64,000 bases of DNA from Lichenostomus cassidix (GCA_008360975.2 CM039187.1:20055495-20119494), one strand, 5' to 3'; positions 1-14,500 are shown, numbered from the stretch's first letter. A program made the numbers and translations. Notes: a model not told the origin generated them from the sequence alone.

Positions 1-3000
1 GGTTCGCACATGCTTTGATTGAAGTACACTAACATTTCATAGAGGTTTTTGTGACTGCTGTAAAGCTGCTCATGTAAAGCCACGTAAGCCATCATTGTAT
101 AGAGCAGTCCATTCTCCTTGTCTGATGCTTGGCATTTCTCATTTTTCTAGTAAATTAGCTCATTCTTTTGCAATAGTGGAGCAAGAGTGCCTTAACACTG
201 TCACAGAGAAGTCAGCAAACAACAGTGTGCCTGCTTCAAGAGTTGTTTTATTTCCTTTCTGTTAATAGTATTTTATATTTGCTAGCAGACATCAAAATAA
301 GTAACACTGGTAATTGATTTTTTTTTATTAACATATAGCTACTAGCTCTTTGCTTGATTTTTTTTTTTTTAACAAAACTTTATTTCTCTATTATTCTACT
401 GCATCATGACCCAGGAATTCAGGTGATGTTTGCACTAAGCAGAGCCATATACACAGTTAACAGAAATTACACGACGTTTTTCTACTTTTCCTTTTATCTC
501 CTGTTTCTTCAGGCCAGTGTCAGTACTTCTCCTCTTATTGCTGATCTTTGTAACCATCACCTGCCTCATTGATATCTCCCTACCTGGAGCTGCAAAACTT
601 TATTCTTTTCTGAATATTAGCCTTACTTGAATAGAGAATGCAATTTATATTGAACTGAGTTGGAATCTGACCATGTTGTGCTATGGACAAATGTTCAATT
701 TTCACTGGGTTAGTAACAGAAGGTACACTTTGCATTAACCGTAGGCTTTCCAGAGCAGATTAAGTTTAAAATTCTACTGCTGTAAAGAAGGGGAACTGTG
801 CTGGCGTTTTTAAAAGATGTGAATCTTGAGATGTAGAAATAAGCATTGTGTATAGGGCAAAGCATATATATAGCATATATATTTTAAATGTTTTGCTTTA
901 AGTCTTGTTGCATATGTTGACTTGCTGGAAAGGAGCTGAAGTTTTAAAAACATACTGGTGTGGAAATAAAGACATCCCTAGTTTGGCATAGGTGTATGGA
1001 GTTGGTTTGTATGGCTCTGCAAGTCAGACTGATGTTTTCAAAGGTGACTTCTTTTCAACTTCGAGGTGCTTTTAGCCAACTTTTCTCCACTGGTTCAGTG
1101 TATGAGTGCATGTTCTTCTGGGTCTTGACCTAGTTCCATGAGCTCTCTTGACCGAATTAAATCAAGCAGCAGTTACTGTGTCTGCTGTCATCCACTTGTT
1201 GCATTAAAAGGAAAAGACACTTCAGTAGATTGTGCATATTTGCAATCTTCAAGCTCTTTTCTGACATGTAAACACGGTAGCTCACATTGTTGTGATTACT
1301 GTAATTATTTATACCATATTGAGGTGTTGCTGTTCTGGGTTCTGCAGACTTGTATAGGCAAGGCTTTTATTACTTGTACTTGGTTCATATATTTCAGGTT
1401 TTATGTGCAGAGACACCTAATGCCTTTGTGTGGAGAAGTCTTACTTAAACAGGAGGGATGTTTTGCCTGCTTTAAGGCCCTTGCTGGCAATTCCCAGGCT
1501 CTGGTCAGAGTTATTTTGAAAAGAATGAGAATGTGGATTTGCTGCCTAAATAATTATTTATTCACTCTACAAAGTCACATATGATACTACCAAAGGGAGC
1601 ACTTGCAGGTACTTAACTGTACACAGTGTGTTGCCAGTGAGTCTGGTCTGATGTAAAATCTGTCATCGTCTGAAATCTCCTTGGATTTCAGAACTTCTGT
1701 ACCAATTTTGTTATTTTTAATAACTTTTCTTGAGAGTGTTTTTAAGTCAGAAAACAGTTTGTATTCAGAAATTGCTGGGTCCTGAGGCTGTCACTTGTAG
1801 TGAGTAATTTCAAATGTGATAATTCAGAATTGAGCTGTGTGTTTTTATTTCCACAGTTTGCTATTTTGCTGTGTCCTGTTGCCTATGCAAACAAAAAATG
1901 AGGTTAGACACTAGGTGCTTCTGTTAATGCTAAGAGAAAACAAGAGGAACTATATTCTGTTAGTTTTTTCCTTCTGTTTGGAGCTCAGCCTGTGTTTTGA
2001 TTTGGAATTAGTCAGACAAGTTATGTAATAGAAAGGATTTCTAGCTTTTTCAATTGCTTTCAGTTTGTCCTTATAAGTGTCTAATTCTTCATTAATTGGT
2101 TCAAAGAGAATTCCCCTGAGACTGATGAAAGTGCTGTTGGCTGGGCAGTCCTGTTAAACAAACAAACAAAGTACCTGCACATGCGCCAGTTATGGCTTTC
2201 TTACTTTTTGCAAATTTTTATTTTCTTCTTGGGTATTTTTAAAATTACTGTCATGCTTACTGGAAATTTAAAAATAAGGCTTGGGGTAGCTTGTTGTACC
2301 TATACACAGTATTCATTACAGAGGGTTGCCAAAAAGATGAGTTATTCACTTTTTTGTGAATCACCCCATTGGTTTGCTAGAAAGATATTGGAAGGGGGAG
2401 ATAAATGTTTGAGTTTCTCTAATATAATCCTTGTAACTGATTTCTTTATAAAATCAGATATCTTGAGTAGTTACATCAGAAAAATAGAATTCTAATTGGT
2501 TGATTTTTCCCTCATTTAATTTCTGCTATGGTAAAGTCCTCTTAATAGTCTTCTTATATGACATTCTAGAAAGGGATTTTTTCCTTAAATGTAGAATTGC
2601 CAGTGTGAAGAAAGTATGCCTTGTGTCCACTTTATGGATGCTCTTAAATTTTGAAACTACTCTCAATCTCCACTGATTCACCTGCACTGAAGTCCTAGAG
2701 GAAACATGTCAGTTTTGGGAGTACCTAAAGTCCTGTCATAATTTTGAACGTTTGTTTCAGGAATGCCTTGTTCTCTTGTTAGACTGCCTTGATTGCTTGC
2801 TTTACCCCTTGTTTTTTTAATTTTGAATGGGGTAATGCTTCTAGCTGATATTTGGCTATTCATTACCTGTATACATCATTGTTTAGAGGCTTTCACTGCT
2901 CAACAGACAGAGGATTCTGCTCTGACATTAAGGTGAATGGATGTTTTGAAATTCAATGTCCTTGCATTGTGTTCAGAACAATCTGGTTCTTAAGAGTTGG

Positions 3001-3442
3001 TTTATAACTCCAACTCTTTTTCCTGCATACCAGATTACATCCCACCGATTTGTTACCCATCTACTAACGAATGCACCCATTTGCTTTTTCTCCACTTTCT
3101 GGACAGTCTTTTCTTTCCCAAGAACCGTTATGATCCTCTCATGCCCTTCTCGCTTTTTAAAGCTGTTGTATTTTTCATTGTTAATTGAAGTAACTGTAGT
3201 TTTTCTGCAAATGTCTTATCATCCATTATCTTTATGAAAGCATTTTTGTGATAGAATTTTAAAGAATAAATGTTCAAGTACACTCATTATCTCTTCAAAC
3301 CCACTGTGGCTTTGTTTCTTCCTGAAAGCTTCTAAGATCTTTCTCACCCTCAGTCCTTTGTTTCACGGTTTCTGAAGGATAAATATTTGCCAGACATTTA
3401 AGAACTTGCCATTAATACTGTAGGATTGGTAAATAGTGCCTT

Positions 3443-3782
3443 TGTGGGAGTTTGGTTGAGCTGCAAGATCCAGCAGCGATCGAGGTCTTTTGTTATCAGT
3501 TAATGTGAGACATTAAGAGAGATAAGCTGAATCGCCCCTGGCAGAGGCTGAGACCAAGAGCAGGAAAAGACTGTGTTTGCCTTATGCATAAGTGATTAGC
3601 AGGAGAGATTGGGCAGGATGGCGGCGATCAGTGACCCATTAGGAAAGTAAAACGTAACCCTGGAAACTAAAGTTCTTGTAACGGTTAAGTTATGGTTAGT
3701 AATAGTATAAAACATGACGTGCTTTGTATAATAAATGGGACTTTGCATGAACCAGGCTAAGTACCCAAATCAATCGCCGACA
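3443..3782 (+). mobile_element. solo-LTR-like element of an endogenous retrovirus
   Basis: The stretch looks like a retroviral LTR. It begins TGTGGGAG, has a TATA-like box (GTATAAAAC near 3704), then AATAAA at 3731-3736 followed by GGGACTTTGCATGAACC, and ends CGCCGACA. The segment after the signal resembles the R-U5 end of several avian LTR families as I know them. No gag, pol or env sequence lies next to it, so it is a solo LTR or fragment. I could not find clean target-site duplications, and the end could instead be at 3792. Confidence 0.55.
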
Positions 3783-4049
3783 CTCCTTCACAATATATTT
3801 TCTCAATTTATATTTATTCATTCACAGTGGATTTGGTTGGAAACATGCTGATGGGATGTGTTGAATCTGTTTTCAGTAGGCAGCTAGTGAGAAAACTTGA
3901 CTTTTTTCCTTTCCTTTACTGTAACCTTGAGCCATTGTATACTGTATCATTCAGGCTTGACTAAGAGTAGATGAAGGTAGTGTTCTCTTAGAAAATATTC
4001 TCATTATCCAGCCCCAGACAGTTTTTGTTCTTTCAAACTGTTAGGAATG

Positions 4050-4200
4050 CCCACAATGTTCAGTTTTGGGCACAGTACCTGAAAAGTACAAGCTGTATAG
4101 AGAAAATCGTTGGCTGAGAATATACAGAGCCTGAGGTGAAGATATGATCAGTTTAGAGATCAAAGTTTAAGCAGTGTCTATACTGGTAAAATGACAGTGA
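4050..4200 (+). mobile_element. possible degraded CR1 remnant
   Basis: The phrase TTCAGTTTTGGGCACAGTAC and the following AGTACAAGCTGTATAGAGA resemble the part of CR1 ORF2 that reads like 'CAGTTCTGGGC...AGTACAAGAAAGA...GAGA'. The similarity is short and decayed, so this is only a suggestion. Confidence 0.3.
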
Positions 4201-7200
4201 CTGATTTTCATTAATTTATACAGGAACAGAATGAATGGCTTAGAGTGTAATGCTTCTTCCTCAAGATTGCCAGTAACTAAGAAATTGAAGTTAACCCTTG
4301 TTCAAGCAGTAACTTCAGAAAACAGCAGGAGGAACATTTAGTCTCTCAAATTCATACTATGGTCTTCAGATTCTTGGTCTTTTCAGAGAAAAGTGCTGGT
4401 ATCATCCCAAAGTGTGTCCACTCTTTGAGCCTAGTGAAGCTAGAAATGGAGACTCTCTGCTTTGCTGCTGTTTTGTTACTGGCCATTACTGTGTATTACA
4501 ACACAGTTATATGTTATTTGCGCCTCTGCTATTAAGAGAGAGTTTATGTAGTCAACTCACACTTGTTTGTTGTGTTTTGTAATTTAATACAACGCATGAC
4601 AAATCTGAGTTAGCTCAAATATATGTTATAGTGTATTCAACTTCATTGGTAAAACGCCAAAACAGTAACTGTTGAGCAAAGGTGTTACATGGTTCTCTAC
4701 TGAGCTTCTTTATGGAAGCAACAGAATTCTAAAGATATAAATGTTGATGAGAAGATACAAGTGGTTATGAAATAACCAGAGATCAGCTGTCCAAAGACTA
4801 AAGGAAACATGAAAATTAGGGTTTCGCTGCTAGTAGAAGATAGGTTTCTCTCTATTTTCTCACCCTAGTAAATAAATTTCACCTACTTTTGAACTCTAAT
4901 CCGTAGTTGGTGATGGTTTTTACTTGCTATGGACCAGAAGCAAAATTTCAAGTTGAGAAAGGGATTTACTGCTTTGTGATAAATACGAGGTGTGAAGGGA
5001 ACATTGGTTCATTGTTACTGAAGACACCACACAGAAGCTCCTTAGACAGTGGTTTGCCAAGACTAATTAGCATGATTAAGTATATGTTTTCAGAGCTGGA
5101 ATGCAGATTTCAGAAGCTGTCTCAAAGTTTTTCCTAAACCAAAAGGTGGTTTCACAATGCATTAATACCTCTGTCTTGTGGAAGAAGGACAAATTGAGAA
5201 TGATTCTCACATGTTTGTCTCTTCATTTGCATTTTCCTGTGCCTTTCTGAGATAATTGATTGTGGGTATCCCTCTCTTCAAAAATGGGTACTGAAGAAAC
5301 CACATAAAGAAGCTATCAAGAAAATATACTTTTTTACTCTGAGATTTTAAGTTACCATGCCAGTTTTATCTCTCCTGTGGGTTTTTTTTGCCTTTTCCTT
5401 TGGTTAAGTTTCTCTTCCCCTCCCAAAAAGTCTTGCACATTCTTTGCCTGTTTTAATGTCTTGCCCTTCTACGGGGAAATGTTTCATTTTCTCCTGTCTC
5501 ATCTTTCTACTCATCTTTCTTCTTGGCTTCCATGTATTTTTCTTCTTGTGTAAATTTTCTCTTTCCTTTCACCTTGCGGTGATCTGTGTTGCTGAATGAC
5601 CAGAGATCACTGAGGCTGGATTTGCAGTTCAGGCTTAATGAAGCTACAGGGCATATTTTTCCATGGCATATTTACCTTTGGGGGGAGCAAGGATAAGAGT
5701 TCAGGTTTGATCCTAGACTCTGAATTGTGCTCTGCTTTTGTCTCCTATTCCTTTCTTTATCTCCTCCTACCCCTGTTAGTGATTTTTTCCCTGAGTTGAT
5801 GAGTTCACAAAGTGATGAGATGTTTGAAGAAGCCAGGCAGGCTCGTTCAATGGGTGGTGTCTTCATAGCTTCACGAATTGTGTTGGGCTCTAATAAATTC
5901 TGTGCTCCTCTTGCTCTGGTTTGGTGTTGCTTTTAGTCATAATATAGTGAAATGATCTGTATGTTTGAAGACCCATCATTTAAGTGTAATTTATTATGCA
6001 AGTCTACAATTTTAGAGTTCCAGTTCAGTTTGAGGAACAGCAACAAATCCATAGCATAACCTGTATGAAGAAAAATAGAACCTTTTGTACAGTATGTTTC
6101 TTTAGTGAGAAAGGAAGAAATGAGAAGTCCACTGATCAAACTTAGGAAAGTCTGTTTAGAGGTATTAGTATACCCTTAGTAGAAATCATTCGGCATTTGA
6201 GTTGTGGGAATAAAACTCACATGTTGACTTGTGGGCAGACTCCTTTTTCCCCTCTCTGAAGTGGTTCATACTCCAATCAACCTCTGTTTTGCTGTCTTCT
6301 AAACACACACACAAAGCCCCTCTTCTCTCCCTCCACCAGCAATACCTTTGAGGGAACAGAAGTGGACATCGCGATTTGAACAGCGTCTCTTACAGCAGTT
6401 ATAAAGCAGGAGCAAAGAGCATTTGCTCCTAAATATTCTGTGTCCTAGGTAATATGCAGGATATATTACCTGCTCCAGAGGGAAAAAGGAATGTGCAATT
6501 TAAAAAGGCACTTACATACTTTATTGATCTTCTGGAGTAAATGTTTGTCTATTTAGAATATTGATAATTGAGTTGGAAGCTTTTATTTGTTTGTTTTTAT
6601 ATAATAAGAAACATTTACAAAGAGTCCAAACTTATTTATTCTTTACTTGAAGTTGAATAATGTGTTTAAAATTTCATTGCTTCTTTTTAGACCAACAACT
6701 TTTTGTATTAGCTATCTAAGTGTAAGACTGTAAAGCAGTTAAGTCTAATGTGAAACTGTGTCATGGCTAGAAGTTATTTTTTTCAACTTTATTTGAATGC
6801 ATTTTATCTGTATTAAGCTCTTTCCTCTCTTCTGTTTTGTAACATCCTTCTAAACCCTCCAAATGTATAATTCAAAGCACATATGATTCAACTAGCTAAA
6901 ATACTATATTTAGAATTTTATTTTTTTAAAAATTAAACAGCAGTGGTGCATAATGTTCAAAATACTTAAAATAGTGATTCTAATTTCAAAATACATATCA
7001 CACATTTCTAAATTACCTCCTCTGAAGTAGTGTAGTCTTGAGCAGTAAGTGTAAGATTACCAATCAGAAGATTCTCATTCTTCTCATAGTTTATGTGTTC
7101 TTTGATGCATCTTTTCTTCTTTGCTTCTTTATTTCTGGCAAGGCTGTGGGTAATTGTGTAGCATTTTTAACAGAAAAGACTGAAAGGGATGTCTTTGAGG

Positions 7201-7471
7201 TCATTTCTCCACGGTGGTTTAAACATGATGGGCAGAACTTGTGGAAACTTAGCTGTTTTGATTATTTTTAGTTCATCTATATTTGCTTCCTTACAGTTGG
7301 AAACATACTGTCTTTGAAAAGAGTGAAACAAAGGAGCTCTGTCAGGTTGCAATATACTATTATTTAAAATCTTCTGCGTATTTTGAGAAAAGTGATGCTG
7401 TGAAAAGTAGCTGGTTTTAAAAAGATATTCTTCTATGATTAATCATATTAGTGGTTTTGGATAGCTGGAAC

Positions 7472-7509
7472 AAAAAAAAAAAAAAGAAGAAAAAAAAAAG
7501 AAAGAAAAA
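7472..7509 (+). repeat. A-rich simple repeat
   Basis: Runs of A interrupted by single G residues (13 A, then A/G mixtures) within ZSWIM8 intron 1. No retroposed gene body is visible upstream, so I treat it as simple sequence rather than a retrocopy tail. Confidence 0.8.
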
Positions 7510-10500
7510 TGAAGATGTTGGTACTTACCAGTACCAATTAGGCAACAGCTGAACATGTTTAAGCTGGAAAATGCTGTGTGTTGATTTTTCTGTATTAACC
7601 TAAATCTCTACTGATGTGAGAAAAAGATGGAAGTTAAGACATTCTCTTTCCATAGAAAGAGGAAACCTGAAAACGTTGCAGGAGTAGTGTCTTTAAACAA
7701 AATCTTAACATTCTCATTCAGCTGCTGCATGTAGGGAAGCCTGAGTATTATTTCTTGATGTCTCAGTGACTTTTTTTGCCTTTCTTTTGTCTGCTAGGTT
7801 TATCTTGTGAGTGTGAGACATATAGTAGGGCTTTCAGGCTTCTTTTTCTTGTCAGATAAAGAGGGGCATGTAAAAGAAAGGGAAAGAATAAATTGATAAA
7901 ATGGAGGAGGAAGAAAAGTATCTGTCCTCAGAAGAAATCCTGCCCCTTTATGGGAGAAAAGCTGAATGCTGGAGGGGAGAATATAGTTGAGAGTATGAGC
8001 AAGAGGGACCTCAGAGACCAAAAACAATATAAAAAAGGAAGTCCACCTTTTTTTTTTACAAAAATGTAAATAGGTAGCATGATAAAAGAAATATTACCCA
8101 GAATTTGTCTGCACGCAGTGAGAGTCTTTACAGGGAGGCATCCAGGGGTACTTTTTTTTCTCCCAAGTTAAGTCATTTATGTGGTGACTTATTGCAGCAG
8201 TGGGCAGGGGAACACCTGGGCTACTGATTCTGGCTTTTCCTCTGTTCAGAGAGATGAAAAATTTAAGCAGATGGTCATCATTCTTTGCTATGCAGAAATA
8301 GTGGTAAACATGAATAATTCATTGATGGAGACCTGAAAATGAAAACACCAATGTTTTAAAATGCAATTGGTATTGCTCCTTCCCACCCCGCCCCCCCGAT
8401 AAACTAGTGGAAAAAGTTAATTGTGGCTTTTCTGTTCATTAGACTTGAGATCTCTAAAGATGCTGCTTTGAACATGTCTCCCTAGTCAGAACTAAAGAAA
8501 AAGTGAGTTGACCTTAAAAGTAGCCGATACCGTCTAGATTCTTTCTTACATATATGCATTAAATTAATGCCTGTGTGCATTTGAGCCACTCTTAATGGCA
8601 TCTTGTCGATGTGTGTGACAAAGTAAGATTCTTTGTTGAAGTACAGAAAAGTTTCTGAACCTGTGAATATTGGATATTGTATGGCCTTATGGAATCTGTC
8701 CATGTCTGGTTTCAGGTTTACTGTCCTCAGTATGTGCTTGCATTTGCTTGATTTTGTGTGTCATCAGTTATGTTTCTTGAGACTTATTCTTTAGTATTTT
8801 TATTTTCTTTTTAATGTCCCTATACTGGAATTCGTATGTGGTAAATTTACATCTCCCTCATCCTTTGGAGAGTGTACCAACATAAATTCTTGTTAATTTA
8901 TGTTAGAGGCTAATTGAATAGCTTGATGATGACTTGAATGCCTGAGTTTTGTGCTTTTAGGAAATGATTGCTGATGTAAAAATTATTTGTAAGGGTTTGA
9001 CATTTAAGCTTCATGGTAGTCCTGCCGGTAGTATGTAATTAATAGGTGTAGAAATGAAATTACAGCTTTTTCTGAGAATCGAATACCTTTGTGAAATCTG
9101 TAGGGCATAATTTAGTAATTCTCCTGAGGTCTTTACAGTTCCTGTTGCATATTGCATGCAATTCCATTTCTTACCTCATATTTAGGTCAGTGAATGCTGA
9201 GATGGAAGGAAAAGAAATGTAGCTGTAAATTTGTTTACTAAAGCTCCAGGTGAAAATATTTGCAACTTGGGCTTTTCATGCATGTCCTGAAGAGAAGGTG
9301 ATAGTTGTATTTGACCCAGAATGTCTGGAAGTTTTCAGTGACTACTTGCTTGCATTTAAAGCACTAGTGCATGGGATCAGCTAAGCTCCTTATCCTTCTC
9401 AAAGACAGGGAGTTAGTTTTGGCTGTCTGGTAATGAATAGGAGCTGTGTTCTGTGGACATTTTCAGAAGATGATTGACTTTGCTTCAGTCTTGTGATGTT
9501 GGAGAGATCTTGGAAGATATTATTCATTTGCCTGGCCAAATTCATGCAATGGACTGCGGTTTTCTGCCCCACAGTTTTCCAGGGAAGCTTTTGGTATTAT
9601 TTTTGTGCACTGAAAATAATAGACATGATTGTAACTAACCCCTCCTGTGAACATTCTGTAGCTGCCTGCTTGCTTCATATATGCCCTTGGACCCAGTTTT
9701 GTTTCCCCCATTTGGGTCTCCCTACAGGTGATGTGAGGAAAATGGAAGGGAATTAATTTCTTGGTAGAAGAGGGACTTTCTCCAGCTGTAGGCTATTAAC
9801 AAATGATCAGGTGAATGCTTTACCTTGCAAGAGAAAATGTAATTGTTGGGGGCTGCGAGCTTAAGGCAGGCTAGGGCCTGGCAGCTTTGGAAGCTTCTGT
9901 CCAGGGTTCGGGCTGGCCGGGGACTGCTGTGCTGCACCTTGGAACTGCGGTGGGAGAAGCTGGAACTGAAGGACAGTGCTGACTGAGCTCTGTAACTTCC
10001 CGTGAAGCCATAGACCTGAGGTTAGATCTGGGGAGATCTTTGCAAAACCAAAGGATAGGGAATGGAGTTAGGTATGATTTTTTTTTTTCAAAAGCATTAA
10101 GATGTCACACTTCTTTTGACTTGCATTTATAAAATAGATATTTAAACCTCTAATAGTTTCCAGTTGGTGATATTAAGAGGTGATACTTTCTTTTAGTTCC
10201 TGACAGATATTAATTTTTCTTTTTGTTTTTTTTTACTGTAGAGGTGAGAATGCCTCATCCTTTTTCTATTCCTTTCAGACAATAACTTTCCCATCAGCCC
10301 CCCAAAAATTGGCCTCATGTCATGCTAATACATTCAGTAAATGCAGCTCTTCAGTGTTTGCCAGTTCATTTGTTTGGAGGATAAGAGAACTGTTCTGGGA
10401 TTTATTTAGACACATGAAAAAAGCTGGTTAGAGATTAATTTTGTATGTTATACTTTGGGATGGTTACTAATGGTAGAGAACAGTGCAATAAAGAGTAGAG

Positions 10501-11550
10501 GTTGCATGGTGTTTTGTATGACTTTCTTTTGTGTCTGAAAACATATCAATACTTCTTGATAGAGATTGATTCTCAGCTGTGGTGAAGTCAGACTTTTGAT
10601 TTATCTTTGTGTTCCATCATCTGCATTCAGAAAAATATTTTGTCCATGTTGGTGTTTGTAGGCTTTTTTTTTTTTTTTGCCACTGGAGATAATTTAGAAT
10701 TCTGAGCTTTTAAAATACCTTGTGTGAGGAAGGAGTGGGAATAACTGGTAATACCGAGCCTTGCTTTGAGGAGGCAGGATCTGTTTGCTGCTTGTGCTCT
10801 GAATGCACAATCCTGGTTGTGCAGAATTCTGTCTGCATGGGGTGAGAGAGCAAGGAGTAACAGTGCAGGGGAAATGACTTGCCTGAAGCTAATCTGCTTC
10901 ATCAGCTGTAGAGTTATTTTGAATGCAAGCTGCCCAATTTGTCATGAAACCTTGGCCAGCACTGGCATGAATGCAGTGTTTTGTAGCGCTGTCTGTCTTG
11001 CTTTACAAAAATCTGCTGTTTATTTTAGGATTTCTAACAGCTGTCGGGTGCTTGCCCAGGCTGCTCTTCTTATGAAATGAATTAATTTTTTTAGGGAAAG
11101 AAATGGAAGGGTTTGGATTAAGAATGTTCTTGTCTGAATTTCCAGAGGGGGTTGTCAAATTGTGAATGTTGCATTACCTACCTAATACTGGTATCACAGT
11201 TTTGGGATCTCAATCATGTTAGAATAGGTGAGAGTTGAAAAAAAAAAGCCATAGAATACTCCAGTTTCATCAACACAGTCTTGTGCAGATTTTCACAGTT
11301 ATTGCATAGGATTAGCAATAGAATAAATGGAAAAAACACCTTTCTGATCTGGATTTGAGTTGTGTTTGGAGAAGTCCTTACATTTTCTCAGAGCAGATGT
11401 TTTCTGTACATGCTTTGTACACACTTGCAACAAAATCTGGAACCATTAGGCTGAACACGGGTGAATAGGATCTTAGGACTTCGCGTTAGTGATGGAGGAA
11501 TGTGCTGGTGTTTCTGTCCTGAACTCAAGAAATGAAATAATGGATTGCCA

Positions 11551-11570
11551 CCCCCCCCCCCCCCCGCCCC
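11551..11570 (+). repeat. poly-C tract (15 C, G, 4 C)
   Basis: An uninterrupted run of 15 C followed by G and four C, in intron 1. On the other strand it is a G run that could form a G-quadruplex-like structure. Such tracts are also prone to sequencing error, so the exact length is uncertain. Confidence 0.85.
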
Positions 11571-14500
11571 TCATCAAACATATTCTTTATTACCAAATGT
11601 AAATTGTAGCTTTCTACAGTTTCCTTGAACTGTAGTTCTGAAGATGTGATTAAAGTGGTTTTCTTTGTAGAGCTCTGGTTTCTAATATAGTAAGAATGTT
11701 GTAGCTATGATGCTTTAAAGACATAAGGAAGAGAGCTTTTGTGAGAGAAGAAGGGAGATCTGTTCTTCAGCCGGCTGGCCTTCAGAGTGCATAAAAAGTT
11801 TTCAGATGTGCACCTCTTTAAGTTTTTAGTGTGTTAGAGCTCTTGGACCTCAGACACACAGCATGCATCTTCGGAGTTTTAGTTCTTTGGTCAGTAATTA
11901 CTTACCATTTTAAAACCTCACCAGCTTTTTTTCTTTTAGGGCTTTTTTTGTCTCATGGAGTGTTGTGAAAGTGTTACCAGGAGTTGGCATGACACTGGAG
12001 TGCTTAAAGATGTAACTTTAAAAATAATAACATAAAGATAAAATAGTTTTAACTCCATCTGATATTGAAACAGCAGGAGTTGTGCTGAGTGTGGGATTCT
12101 TCCTTTGTTAAATGCTCAGGTTCATTAGCAAAAACTGTTTTGAGGTGCAGTCTCTATGATTGATGTTAGCACAGTGGTGATGCCGTTTCTCCACAGGTGA
12201 GCAAAGTTAAGTCAGTTGGTTTTCAGTTGTGGGATTTTTCTACCTCTATGCATCCAGAGAGTGAATGTAGTAAACCATTGTGAAATGGGTTTGTCAGAAA
12301 TGTGCAGAAGGGAATTGCAAGCCTTAACAGGTTTAAAACTACTGACACTTTAAAAAAATCCCCAGCCACTCACTCCCTCTAAATCCGCAATCAGTTGTAT
12401 TCTGCAATTCTGCAGGGCTTGTGTGCAAATAATGTACAAGTATTGTTTTTATGATATTTTAATGTGTATTAAGGCCGGCCTTATAGAAAGAACTAATTAT
12501 GGCTTCCTAAACTATCTTAATCTTGGAGGCAGAAGTCATGATGCTAGGAGATATGTATATGCTGTCAGCCATAGAATATACTTCTCTCACTTTTTCACAA
12601 GGGAAATCCAAATCCAGCAACCAAAATATAATTTGAGCCATGAAATATTGTGACTTACACATATGAGCTGTTTGTGCTGTAGTGTTAAGCAGTTTTCAGA
12701 AATTGAATTCAGATGAAATTTGACTCTGCTGTGGCTTTTGCTGCAGGTGGCAGAGACTGTGTGGGTGAATTGGACACCCTCCTGTGATGAAATGACCCCT
12801 TTGGCACTGGGTTTATAAAAAGTGCCACTCTTAAAACGTTGCTCTCAAAACGTTGTGATGGCTGTAATGGAATTTGTGTGGTAATATTTGTTGCAGTTTG
12901 TAAGTTAGTGTGAAGTTTCCAGCTCTAGACTGCAATGTGTGCATCTGAGATCTCTATTTTCAATGGTTTGTGGCTATGAATCTCATCAGTCTTATGCAGT
13001 AAATGCTAATGAAAAAATTATGTTGCTTATTCATCTTTTCAACTATTTGTACATAAAAAGGTCATTCAGTGGCTTAGGGCTGATGTAGGCCTCCCCCAAA
13101 TTCTTTTTTCTTTCAACATGGTCTTATATCTCTGCATTTGCAACTTACTGACATCATTTTCGGTGTCATTTCACTGCTGCAAAATATTTATGTGATCAGA
13201 TAGAGTTGCATAACTCTCGTTGAGGAAATCAGAGGTATAAGAACGTCTTGTAAACACAGATCCCATTAGGGTTTTAGTGCGGTTAGTAAGCTTATGGGGG
13301 TAGTAGCAATGGAGAAGGAGGAAGAAAAAAGCAATAAGAGATTTGTTCCTAAATTTAACCCCCCCGAGTTTTTAGTTGAGAGTTCTGCACTATTTACAGG
13401 CAGTAAGAATGTGCAAATTTAATGAGTGAATTGCATGGGCAGAAAAATAAAACCAAATAATCCTCATAGTTTTGTTTTTGTTTTAATCCTTGTGAACAAA
13501 TTAATGTGTCAGTGATTCAAACTGAATCTTGCTTTGTTCTCTGGACCATTTTGCTAATTTGCTGATCACTTAGTTCTCTCTAGGGATATGGTTTTGGTTA
13601 ATTAAAAAAGTGTGTAAAGTGTGTGTGAATATAAATATTCTAATTCGTATGTGATTAGAGTATCATCCTGCCATACAAGCCTCTTGGAGAACACCATATT
13701 TTTAGAGTTTTTCCTGTGGCTAGTTAGCTGAAATACTTGAGGGCTGCATTACAGTGTCCTGTCCTTGCTGCTTTTGTTAGATCATTTGTTTAGTTGTGCT
13801 TGCTTGTCATGAGTATGTGAATATTTTAAAAGTACAGAAACATTGAGAAAAAACAAAACCGAAAGAGCCCTCGAGTCAGAACATTCCCTCTAGTCTGTAT
13901 TCTGAGCAAGCTTGATTAACAATAAATCAGCAGCAGTGTTTGTAGCATCCTATCTCCATCACTTGATCCCTGTTGTTGTCTAACCCTCTTGATCTGTCAC
14001 AGCATCTGAAAAACCCACACAGATGAATTCCACCGAAGGCTGTTGTTCTCCGGTTGTTCTTGCAGCTGGCTTTGTGGATGCTGAGGTGTTTTGGAGGGAA
14101 TTGGTTTGAAATGGGTAGGATGTGAGAAACAAAGAGCTGATACTTTATTATAACTCAATATAGCAAGTATTTCAGTGTAAAGGAGTTGCTTATTTTCTTA
14201 AGATTGACACTGCTCCAGTAGTTGGGGAATCAGGAACCTCTATCTTCACATCTGTTAAAGAAAAACTTCTACTTTTTAGCAATCCTGTGGCTTGCTTGGT
14301 TGTTTGTTTTTTTTTTTTAATGAGGAATATTGTGGGTTTTTTTCCTTTGTATGAAATGCCATGGGATTATTAATCTGAAGCAGGGGAATTGAAGATAGAG
14401 CTAATTGAAGACAGCTGGGAGTCAGTCTTTGAATAGGGAACTGAAATTCACGTGCCTTGTGGATGGAGCTTTGCATGAGAAATACTTTTAAAGGAAAACA

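Noticed and set aside
1138..1584. 148-residue + strand open frame in intron 1
   Set aside because: No recognisable protein pattern, AT-rich composition, no splice or promoter support.
7472..7509. Poly(A) tail of a processed pseudogene
   Set aside because: No gene-like body upstream; the tract is A/G simple sequence.
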